Source: Piscinibacter sp047602365 (GTDB taxonomy: Bacteria > Pseudomonadota > Gammaproteobacteria > Burkholderiales > Burkholderiaceae_C). Taken from it: a DNA stretch of 64,000 nucleotides. The stretch spans positions 1,116,001 through 1,180,000 of the forward strand of contig JASGHM010000001.1 of the NCBI GenBank assembly GCA_047602365.1, written 5' to 3'. How positions within the stretch are numbered: the first letter of the stretch is position 1; every line of letters begins with the position of its first letter. The translations under genes were made by a program, and so were the position numbers. A model generated the notes under the pieces. It saw nothing but the letters and a program-made list of their open reading frames with translations, had not been told where the DNA came from and did no database searches. This document shows positions 17,375 to 24,445 of this stretch, piece after piece.

Positions 17375-19894
17375 TCAAAGCGGCATCGGCGCGGTCTCGA
17401 CCGCGATGCGTGCCGGCAGGTGGATGTGGAACACCGTGCCGCCACCGGCGAGGTTCTCGGCATGGATGCGCCCGCCGTGCGCCTCGAGGATCTTGCGGCA
17501 GATCGCCAGGCCCAGGCCGGTGCCGCCGGAGCCGTCCTTGGTCTGGCTGGACTGCACGAAGGCCTCGAAGACACGCTCGATCTCGTCGGGCGGGATGCCG
17601 GGGCCCTGGTCACGCACGCTGATGCGCAACTCGCCGCTGGCCAGCGTCTCGCCGCTGAGCTCGATGCGGCCGTGGAAGGGCGAGAACTTGATCGCGTTGG
17701 CCAGCACGTTGCGCACCACCTGCTGGAAGCGCATCGGGTCGACGCGGGCGACCATCGGCAGCTCCGACAGCGACAGCGTCAGCGTGAGCTGCCGGCCGGC
17801 CAGCAGCGGGTCGACCTCGCGCGCGACCTCGCGCACCAGCGCGCGCAGGTCGGTGCGCTCGAGGTGCATGGTGCCCACCGTGCTTTCGATCTTCGACACG
17901 TCGAGCAGGTCGTTGACCAGCGCCAGCATGCGCTTTCCGGAGGTGTGGATGTCGGTGAACATCGCCGCCAGCCTCTCGTGCTGGCGGCCGCGCACCATGC
18001 CCAGCTCGGAGAAGCCGAGGATGGACTGCAGCGGCGTGCGCAGCTCGTGGCTGATGTTGGCGATGAACTCGGTCTTCGCGCGCGAGGTTTCCTCGGCGGC
18101 GTCGCGCGCCTCGCGCGTGGCGCGTTCGGCCGCGCGGAACTCGCTGACGTCCATCAGCACGATCAGGATGCCGGCCGCCGCGCCGTCGTCGCCAGGCACG
18201 ACCGTCTTGATCAGCATGACGTCGCGGCGCGAGCCGTCGCGATGCGTCACGCGCGCCTCGTAGCTGACCCGGCCGCCCGACTCCAGCAGCTCGCGGTCCT
18301 GGGCGCTGTGCAGCAGCGCCTCCTCGGGCGGCAGGTAGCTGGCGGCAGCCTGGCCGATCACGTCGGCGCGCCGACGGCCGGTGAACTCTTCCCAGGCGTG
18401 GTTGACGCTGACGTAGCGGCCCAGCGTGTCGAGCATCGACAGCGGCAGCGGGCTGATCTCCAGCATCAGCGCCGACACCGCCAGCTGCGTCTGCAGCTTC
18501 TGCTGCGCGACCACCCGGTCGGTTACTTCGGTGGCGCTGCCGGCAAAGCCGGCGATGCGCCGGCCGTCGGTCAGCGGCACGACGGTCACGTCGAAGTGCC
18601 GCGTGCGGCTGGCGCCGACACCCGGCACCGTGGCCAGCGCATGGCGCACCGGCACGCGCAGGTCGGGCGAGAACAGCGACTGCATCGCTTCGCGCTGCTC
18701 GGGCAGCACCAGCTCGTGCAGCTGCCCGCCGATCGCCTGCTGTGCATCGCCACCACCCAGCGCGCTCCAGCGCTCGTTGACGAAGCTGATCGCGCCGGTC
18801 GGGTCGGTGCGGAAGATCAGCGCCTGCACGCTGGCGATCGTCACGCTGAGCTCGCGCTCGCGTTCCGCCACTTCGGCCTGCGCCCGGTCGAGCAGCGCAC
18901 GCGTGGCTTCGCGTGCGCGCAGGCTGCGCCAGGCGGTCAGCGTGGACGCAGCGACGAACAGCAGCAGCACCAGCGCCAGTCCGAACACGCTGCGCATGCC
19001 CTGCCACCACTGCGCTCGCACGTCGGCCAGCGGGTGCTCGACCAGCACCACCAGCGGCCGCGAGCGCGACACGCGGAAAGCGACCAGCTGCTCGTCGCCA
19101 CGTGCACCCCGGCCGGCGTAGGTGGCGTGTTCGCGCGACGGCAGGTAGCTGCGGAACACCGGGTGCGCGTCCAGCGGCGAAGCCGGCGCCAGCGCCGCCG
19201 ACCGCGTCGAGGTCAGCAGCGCGCCGTCGTAGCTGGCCAGCAGGGCCGCGCTGAGCGGGTCGCCGAGCGTCAGCTCCTGGTGGTTGGAGAAGGCGTCCGG
19301 GTTGATGAGGGCCACCAGCAGCGCGGCGTCGCGGGTGCGCAGCTCGACACCGCGCAGCAGCGGGATGAATCCGACGCCACCGGGCGCGGCCGAGCCCCGG
19401 CCGCCCAGGTCGGCGAGGCTGCGCCCGGCCATGAAGGCACCGAGCCGGTCGCGGTCCGCCGCCGGCCAGGTGCCCAGCGTGTGCATGTCGACGGTCTGGC
19501 CGAGGTCGCGCGCCGCCGTGCTGGTGATCACCTTGCCGCGGCTGTCCAGCAACGCGATGCTGCGCAGGAACGGCAGGCCGATCAGCGCCTGGTTGAGCAG
19601 CGGTGCCACCTCGCCGAGTTGCGCGAGGTCATGCGAGGCGATCAGCTCGGACAGCGAGCCCATCGCGATGGCGGTGGTCTCTACGGTTCGCGTGGCGTGG
19701 TCTTCCAGCACGCGCGCGAGCAGTTCGTTGCGCGAGCGCCGCGTCTCCAGCTTCTCCTCGTACTCGCTCCAGCCGAGCCAGGCCACCACCACGGCCACGA
19801 GCAGCGCCACCAGCACGCCGGCCCACGCCACCAGCGCGCTGGCGCGCCAGCGTGTCGCAGGCGGTGTCGGGTCGCGGCGGTCGGTGGCAGTCAC
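17375..19894 (-). CDS. Membrane sensor histidine kinase with PAS domains
   Basis: An 839-residue sensor kinase. One membrane helix (about 17-40) leads to a large periplasmic sensor region (about 45-305). A second helix (MRSVFGLALVLLLFVAAS) follows, then two PAS domains, HisKA (FIANISHELRTPLQSILGF, His about 615) and HATPase_c with N, G1 (DQGPGIPPDE) and G2 (GGTGLGLAICRK) boxes. There is no receiver domain, so phosphate must go to a separate protein; lone receivers lie upstream. GTG at 19894 is chosen because it begins just 13 bases after the solute-binding-protein stop, whereas longer readings overlap that gene. The ligand is unknown, but the adjacent periplasmic binding protein is a candidate input. 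Confidence 0.88.
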   Translation of the reverse strand: MTATDRRDPTPPATRWRASALVAWAGVLVALLVAVVVAWLGWSEYEEKLETRRSRNELLARVLEDHATRTVETTAIAMGSLSELIASHDLAQLGEVAPLLNQALIGLPFLRSIALLDSRGKVITSTAARDLGQTVDMHTLGTWPAADRDRLGAFMAGRSLADLGGRGSAAPGGVGFIPLLRGVELRTRDAALLVALINPDAFSNHQELTLGDPLSAALLASYDGALLTSTRSAALAPASPLDAHPVFRSYLPSREHATYAGRGARGDEQLVAFRVSRSRPLVVLVEHPLADVRAQWWQGMRSVFGLALVLLLFVAASTLTAWRSLRAREATRALLDRAQAEVAERERELSVTIASVQALIFRTDPTGAISFVNERWSALGGGDAQQAIGGQLHELVLPEQREAMQSLFSPDLRVPVRHALATVPGVGASRTRHFDVTVVPLTDGRRIAGFAGSATEVTDRVVAQQKLQTQLAVSALMLEISPLPLSMLDTLGRYVSVNHAWEEFTGRRRADVIGQAAASYLPPEEALLHSAQDRELLESGGRVSYEARVTHRDGSRRDVMLIKTVVPGDDGAAAGILIVLMDVSEFRAAERATREARDAAEETSRAKTEFIANISHELRTPLQSILGFSELGMVRGRQHERLAAMFTDIHTSGKRMLALVNDLLDVSKIESTVGTMHLERTDLRALVREVAREVDPLLAGRQLTLTLSLSELPMVARVDPMRFQQVVRNVLANAIKFSPFHGRIELSGETLASGELRISVRDQGPGIPPDEIERVFEAFVQSSQTKDGSGGTGLGLAICRKILEAHGGRIHAENLAGGGTVFHIHLPARIAVETAPMPL

Positions 19895-19907
19895 ACGCCG
19901 CCGATTG

Positions 19908-20708
19908 TCAGGGCTGCAGCAGCACGATCGGGCCCAGCCCGTGCCGCTTCGCCGCCGCCTCCAGCCGGCCGTCGCGCTTGATGCGGGCAACGAACTCGTC
20001 GACGGCGGCCAGCCACGCCTCGTCGCCCTGCTTCACCGCGTAGGCGTAGGGCAACACGTGGAAGGGCTTGGGCGGCGCGACCAGTGTGGCCCAGTCGGCG
20101 TTGTCGAGCAGGCGCCGGCTGTACGGGTAGTCGGTCATGAAGACGTCGACGCGGCCCGCCTCCAGCTCACGCTCGCGCGTGGCCGGCGGCTTGACCACCA
20201 CCATCGTCGCCTGCTTCAGCGCCGCCGCCATCACCGGCTCCATGAAGGTGCCGGCCTGCACCGCCACCTGCACGCCGGGTTTGTCGATGTCGGCCCATTC
20301 GCGCACGACGCGGTTGCTGCGCGTGGTGATCGCGTAGATGTCGCTCTGCAGGTAGGGCTTGGAGAAGGCGATCTGCGCCGCCCGCGCCGGCAGCACGCCG
20401 ACGGCAAACATCGCGACGTCGCAGCGATCGGTCTTCAGGTCGTCGATCAGCTTCTGGAACGAACTCTCGACGTACTCGACTCTGGTCTTCAGATCGCGGC
20501 CGAACTCGGCCGACAGGTCGATGTCGATGCCGACCAGCTGCTGCGTGCGCGGGTTGCGGAAGGTGACGCCGTAGTAGTCGGGCCAGATGCACACGCGCAC
20601 CGACTGCGCGGTCTTGACGCGGTCGAGCACCGGGCCGGCCTGCGCCGCAGCGGCGGTCAGCAGCAGGGAAAGGGCGGCGGCGCCGCGCGCCAGCAGGGAA
20701 GCGGTCAT
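19908..20708 (-). CDS. Periplasmic solute-binding protein, family 3
   Basis: A 266-residue periplasmic binding protein of the amino-acid/opine family (SBP_bac_3). The signal peptide ends ALSLLLTAAAAQAG. The first strand RVCIWPDYYGVTFRNP and the family signature GIDIDLSAEFGRDL follow. A second lobe contains VQAGTFMEP and VDVFMTDYPYS. No permease or ATPase genes accompany it. It lies between an HD-GYP gene and a membrane histidine kinase in one minus-strand operon. I infer it is a sensory ligand-binding partner of that kinase rather than a transport component; this is not proven. Confidence 0.85.
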   Translation of the reverse strand: MTASLLARGAAALSLLLTAAAAQAGPVLDRVKTAQSVRVCIWPDYYGVTFRNPRTQQLVGIDIDLSAEFGRDLKTRVEYVESSFQKLIDDLKTDRCDVAMFAVGVLPARAAQIAFSKPYLQSDIYAITTRSNRVVREWADIDKPGVQVAVQAGTFMEPVMAAALKQATMVVVKPPATRERELEAGRVDVFMTDYPYSRRLLDNADWATLVAPPKPFHVLPYAYAVKQGDEAWLAAVDEFVARIKRDGRLEAAAKRHGLGPIVLLQP

Positions 20709-20730
20709 GAATCGGTCCTCACTCGTGGTC

Positions 20731-21531
20731 TCACTCGGCAGTGCGCGGCACGATGCGCATCGGCGTGTCGCCGGTCAGGTCGTCGAAGCCGAGCCGGTTG
20801 CGGGTCACGCTGTCGCGCAACTCGATCATCTCGGCGAGATGGTCCAGGAAGCAGTCGACGACGCGCGGGTCGAAGGCACGGCCGCGCTCGGCACGCAGCA
20901 TCTCGACGGCGCGCTCGTCGCTGAAGGCCTTGCGGTAGCAGCGGTCCATGGTCAGCGCGTCGAAGAAGTCGACCACGGCGACGATGCGGCCGGACATCGG
21001 AATGGCCTCGCCGGCCTGGCCCTTCGGGTAGCCTGTGCCGTCCCAGCGCTCGTGGTGCGACAGCGCCACCTCCGCGGCAAGCTGGAACAGTGGAATGCGC
21101 GAGCGGCCGAGGATCTCGGCACCCATTTCGGAGTGTCGGTTCATCACCTCGCGCTCTTCGGGAGAGAAGGCGCCGGGTTTCTTCAGCACGCCGTCGGGGA
21201 TGCCGATCTTGCCGACATCGTGCATCGGCGCCGCCTTGCGCAGCAGCGCGGCCCAGTCGCTGCCCCGCCCAAGGCGCAGCGCGAGCGCCCAGGCCAGATA
21301 GCCGATGCGCACGATGTGCACCCCGGTGTCGTCGTCGCGGAACTCGGCGGCGCGCGACAGGCGCAGCAGCGCGTCGTGGTGGGCGCGCGCCACCTCCTGC
21401 AGCGCTTCGTTGCGCTCCTGATACATGCGGCCGAAGTCACGCACCAGGCGCTCCATCTGCGCGGCTGCGGCGTCGCCGTAACAATGGGCCTCGGGCATCT
21501 CTTCCGACACGGCCAGTGACGTGTCGCTCAT
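20731..21531 (-). CDS. HD-GYP domain protein, probable c-di-GMP phosphodiesterase
   Basis: A 266-residue protein with a short N-terminal helical segment and a complete HD-GYP domain. AAPMHDVGKIGIPD carries the HD pair and HHERWDGTGYPKG carries the GYP signature. VVDFFDALTMDRCYRKA and DPRVVDCFL are also conserved. It should hydrolyse cyclic di-GMP in the cytoplasm. It has no receiver of its own, but its start overlaps the stop of a lone receiver gene (ATGA at 21528-21531), so the two act like a split RpfG-type response regulator. The solute-binding protein gene follows 22 bases on. Confidence 0.92.
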   Translation of the reverse strand: MSDTSLAVSEEMPEAHCYGDAAAAQMERLVRDFGRMYQERNEALQEVARAHHDALLRLSRAAEFRDDDTGVHIVRIGYLAWALALRLGRGSDWAALLRKAAPMHDVGKIGIPDGVLKKPGAFSPEEREVMNRHSEMGAEILGRSRIPLFQLAAEVALSHHERWDGTGYPKGQAGEAIPMSGRIVAVVDFFDALTMDRCYRKAFSDERAVEMLRAERGRAFDPRVVDCFLDHLAEMIELRDSVTRNRLGFDDLTGDTPMRIVPRTAE

Positions 21532-21899
21532 GCCGTGGCCTCCTCGCCTTGAAGCATGCCGAGCAGCTGCATCGGACTGAAGGGCTTGACCAGGTAGGCG
21601 TCGGCGCCGGAGCGCAGGCCCGCGTCGCGATCAGTGCTGCTGCCACGCGCGGACAGCATGATCACGCGGGTGCGCGCCAGCGAGGGCTCCAGCTTGATCG
21701 CCAAGCACAGGTCCAGGCCGTTGCCGTCGCCGGGCATCATCACGTCGAGCAGCACCAGGTCCGGCTTGAAGCGCAGCGCCTCCTGCCAGCCGGCGGCGGC
21801 GTCGGCTGCCTCGCGGACCTCGCAGTCCTCCACCTCGAGCGTCAGGCGGATCAGGCGGCGGATGTCGACATGGTCGTCGACGATCAGGATCTTCTTCAT
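21528..21899 (-). CDS. Stand-alone receiver (REC) response regulator
   Basis: A 123-residue single receiver domain. KKILIVDDHVDIRRLIRL gives the acidic pocket and VLLDVMMPGDGNG holds the phosphorylated Asp (about 53). VIMLSARG supplies the Thr/Ser position and YLVKPFSP the invariant Lys. There is no output domain. It is first in the minus-strand operon with HD-GYP, solute-binding protein and histidine kinase. It is divergent from the MerR-receiver gene at 22008, with a strong inverted repeat between them. Confidence 0.93.
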   Translation of the reverse strand: MKKILIVDDHVDIRRLIRLTLEVEDCEVREAADAAAGWQEALRFKPDLVLLDVMMPGDGNGLDLCLAIKLEPSLARTRVIMLSARGSSTDRDAGLRSGADAYLVKPFSPMQLLGMLQGEEATA

Positions 21900-21961
21900 G
21901 GTGCAGCCGAGGAACGGCGAAAGTGTCTGCTACGCATTGTCCACGAAAACATATTTATCAT

Positions 21962-22000
21962 TTTTGCCGGGATCGCATTTCTGCTGCGAATCCGGCAAAA
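21962..22000. promoter_or_regulatory. 16-bp inverted repeat between divergent regulator genes
   Basis: Left arm TTTTGCCGGGATCGCA (21962-21977) and right arm TGCGAATCCGGCAAAA (21985-22000) match at 15 of 16 positions with a 7-base loop. No T run follows on either strand, so it is not an obvious terminator. It ends 7 bases before the ATG at 22008, where a ribosome-binding site should be and is not seen. It could be an operator for either divergent gene or an RNA hairpin controlling translation. Confidence 0.65.
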
Positions 22001-22007
22001 TTACGCG

Positions 22008-22634
22008 ATGGCGACACAAGATCCATCATCCTTGGAACCGTACACGACCATCGAGGTCGCCGGCCTGCTCGGATTGGCGGTGCGATCGGTGCAGCTGATG
22101 GTCGATCGCGGCGAACTCGACGCCTGGAAGACGCCGGGCGGCCACCGGCGCATCTCGCGTGCCTCGGTCGAGCGCTGGATGGCCGCACGCGGCGCCCGCT
22201 CGGGCGGCAACGCGCCGCAGCGCAGCGGCGCCAGGCGCGCGCCGCGCGTGCTGCTGATCGAGGATTCGGTGCACTTCCAGAACCTGGTGCGCCTGCTGCT
22301 CGGCCAGAAGTTCGCGGAGGTGGAACTGCACGTCGCCGACGAAGGCTTCGCCGGGCTGGCGATGGCCGGCCAGCTGCAGCCGGACGTGCTGATCGTCGAC
22401 ATCCTGCTGCCCGGCATCGACGGCGCGACGCTGATCACCAGCCTGCGCTCGCACCCGCAGTTCAGCCAGAGCCGGCTGATCGTCATCACCTCGCTGGACG
22501 AGCCTGAGCGCCAGCCCTACGCCTTCGCGCTGGCCGGCGTGCCGGTGGTGCACAAGCCTCAGCTCGTCAACGAACTGCCGGCGCTGCTCGCCGATGCGCT
22601 CGGCATGACCGCGGCGGAACCCGCCGCGATGTGA
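22008..22634 (+). CDS. MerR/excisionase-type HTH fused to receiver domain
   Basis: A 208-residue protein. Residues 15-65 form a small winged helix of the MerR/excisionase kind (YTTIEVAGLLGLAVRSVQLM, then WKTPGGHRRISRASVERWM). After a basic Gly/Arg linker, residues 80-195 form a receiver domain (RVLLIEDSVHFQNLV; Asp in VLIVDILLPGIDG). DNA-binding domain before receiver is the reverse of the usual order. The ATG lies just after a strong inverted repeat and has no visible Shine-Dalgarno sequence. It is divergent from the REC/HD-GYP operon and likely regulates it or its own promoter. Confidence 0.85.
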   Translation: MATQDPSSLEPYTTIEVAGLLGLAVRSVQLMVDRGELDAWKTPGGHRRISRASVERWMAARGARSGGNAPQRSGARRAPRVLLIEDSVHFQNLVRLLLGQKFAEVELHVADEGFAGLAMAGQLQPDVLIVDILLPGIDGATLITSLRSHPQFSQSRLIVITSLDEPERQPYAFALAGVPVVHKPQLVNELPALLADALGMTAAEPAAM

Positions 22635-22692
22635 GTACGCCGGGTCGTTCCACGACTCGGCCCCCGTGGCGCATGCCGCTCAGGAACGCCCG

Positions 22693-23415
22693 ATGAGCCG
22701 CCCGCGCGTGCTGCTGGTCGACGACGACGCGGCCATCCGCCGCTTCGTCGCGATGGCGCTCGAGGACATGGACATCGAGCTGGTCCAGGCGGCCGGCGTG
22801 CCGCAGGCTCGTGAGGCGCTGCGCGGCGCACCGTTCCGCCTGATCGTCACCGACCTGATGATGCCGGGCGAGACCGGCTACGACCTGCTGCAACACCTGG
22901 CCGATCACCCCGCGCAGCGTGCCGGCGCCCGGCTGGCCGTCTTCAGCGCGGGCATCGGTGCCGACATGCAGGCGCGGCTGGACGCATTGGGCGTGTGGCG
23001 GCGCCTGCCCAAGCCGACCTCGCTGACCGAGCTGGAACGATGTGTCGCCGACGCACTGGGCGGTGACGCACGCGGCAGCACGCCGGCGCCCGCCGCCGCG
23101 CCGCTCGCCGACAGCGAACGGGCCGCCATCGTGCAGCACTTCGGCGGCGACGAGGCGCTGTTCCTGGCCTACCGGGCCAGCTGCCTGGCGCAGTTCGCGA
23201 ACGACCTGCGCGCCGGCGACGCCGCACTGGCCGGCGCTGACGCCGCCGCGCTGCGCCGGCTGGCGCACAGCCTGAAGAGCGTGCTGGCCACCCTCGGCCG
23301 TGCTTCGCCGAGCATGGTCGCCCGAGAGCTCGAGGACAGCGCCGCGCGCGCCGACTGGGCGGCCTCGACACCGCTGTGGTACGCCTTGCGCGACCAGCTC
23401 CGCAGTGGGTCCTGA
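22693..23415 (+). CDS. Receiver domain fused to C-terminal Hpt domain
   Basis: A 240-residue phosphorelay protein. The receiver covers residues 1-120 (RVLLVDDDAAIRRFVAMAL; Asp in LIVTDLMMPGETG). The Hpt domain covers about 145-238, with the phosphotransfer His in LRRLAHSLKSVLATLG. It can accept phosphate at Asp and pass phosphate through His, so it suits an intermediate between the nearby receiver-less kinase (17375-19894) and the lone receivers. It follows the MerR-receiver gene by 58 bases on the same strand. Confidence 0.88.
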   Translation: MSRPRVLLVDDDAAIRRFVAMALEDMDIELVQAAGVPQAREALRGAPFRLIVTDLMMPGETGYDLLQHLADHPAQRAGARLAVFSAGIGADMQARLDALGVWRRLPKPTSLTELERCVADALGGDARGSTPAPAAAPLADSERAAIVQHFGGDEALFLAYRASCLAQFANDLRAGDAALAGADAAALRRLAHSLKSVLATLGRASPSMVARELEDSAARADWAASTPLWYALRDQLRSGS

Positions 23416-23572
23416 CCCCCCACAAGTGACAACCCGCGCGACAAACTCGGCATCATTCTGATACCGACTTCATTTCTCCTGTATCACTTATGGATGCCGA
23501 TCCGGTGCTGGCCGGCGTCCGTGGCGACGCAGTGAACAAGCTGAAGATGCCGGCACGCCGTCGAAGCTTGAC

Positions 23573-24445
23573 TCAGCCCAGCTCGCGGCTGGCCAGCGCC
23601 GCCGCTGCGGCGCGCGTCTCGACGCCGAGCTTCTCGAACACATGCTCGAGGTGCTTGTTGACGGTGCGCGGGCTCATGCCGAGGATCTCGGCGACGTCGC
23701 GGTTGGTCTTGCCCTTGGCGATCCACGACAGCACCTCGGTCTCGCGCGGCGTCAGCGACGCGGTGGCCAGCCGTGACGCCGGGGCCTCGCCGGCCTCGCG
23801 CAGGCGCAGCAGCCACATCGTCTCGCCCAGGCCGACCTCGCCGAGCCGTCGCGCCAGCAGCGTGCGGCCGTCGGCGGCGCTGCGTTCGGCCTCGGCCCCG
23901 GCAGCTAGCAGCCAGGCGATGCAGGCGGATTCGGCTGCAAAGAACCGCTCCAGCCAGGCCTGCGCCTGCGGCGAGCGCCAGGCCAGCCGGCCCCGCGCGT
24001 CGACCACGATCACGCCGAGCCCGCCAACGTCGACCGCCGCGCGCGCCAGCCGCACCGCGCGCGCATTGCGCACATGGGTGGCCAGCCGCGCCAGCACCTC
24101 CTGCGCACGCACCGGCTTGACGACGTAGTCGACCCCGCCGGCGGCGAAGCCGGCGACGATGTGCTCGGTCTCGGCCAGGCCGGTCATGAAGATCACCGGC
24201 ACATGGGCCCAGGCCGGCTCGGCCTTGATGCGCCTGCAGGTCTCGAAGCCGTCGAGGCCGGGCATCAGCGCATCGAGCAGGATCGCGTCGGGCACCACCA
24301 GATCGAGCTGGGCCAGTGCTGCCGCGCCGTCGGCCGCGACCAGCACCGTGTAGCCCTCGGCCTCCAGTTCGCTGCACAGCGCGCCCAGAGAGGCCGGCGC
24401 GTCGTCGACGACGAGCACCACGTCAGGCGTCGCGGCACTGCTCAC
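23573..24445 (-). CDS. LuxR-type response regulator, partner of the NCS1-kinase
   Basis: A 290-residue response regulator. The receiver (VVLVVDDAPASLGALCSELE; Asp about 57 in AILLDALMPGLDG) is followed by a PAS-like middle region (about 140-210). A LuxR helix-turn-helix at the C-terminus reads LTPRETEVLSWIAKGKTNRD then SPRTVNKHLEHVFEKLGVET. The GTG start at 24445 overlaps the kinase stop (GTGA, 24442-24445), so they are translationally coupled. It is the best candidate for binding the TACGTCG-N2-CGACGTA palindromes upstream of urtA and amiE, since LuxR-type regulators usually bind short palindromes; this is inference. Confidence 0.9.
   Translation of the reverse strand: MSSAATPDVVLVVDDAPASLGALCSELEAEGYTVLVAADGAAALAQLDLVVPDAILLDALMPGLDGFETCRRIKAEPAWAHVPVIFMTGLAETEHIVAGFAAGGVDYVVKPVRAQEVLARLATHVRNARAVRLARAAVDVGGLGVIVVDARGRLAWRSPQAQAWLERFFAAESACIAWLLAAGAEAERSAADGRTLLARRLGEVGLGETMWLLRLREAGEAPASRLATASLTPRETEVLSWIAKGKTNRDVAEILGMSPRTVNKHLEHVFEKLGVETRAAAAALASRELG

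Noticed and set aside
16160..19981. A 1273-residue open frame on the plus strand
   Set aside because: It spans metX, the SAM-II leader and the histidine kinase in antisense. Composition is low-complexity and no family is recognisable.
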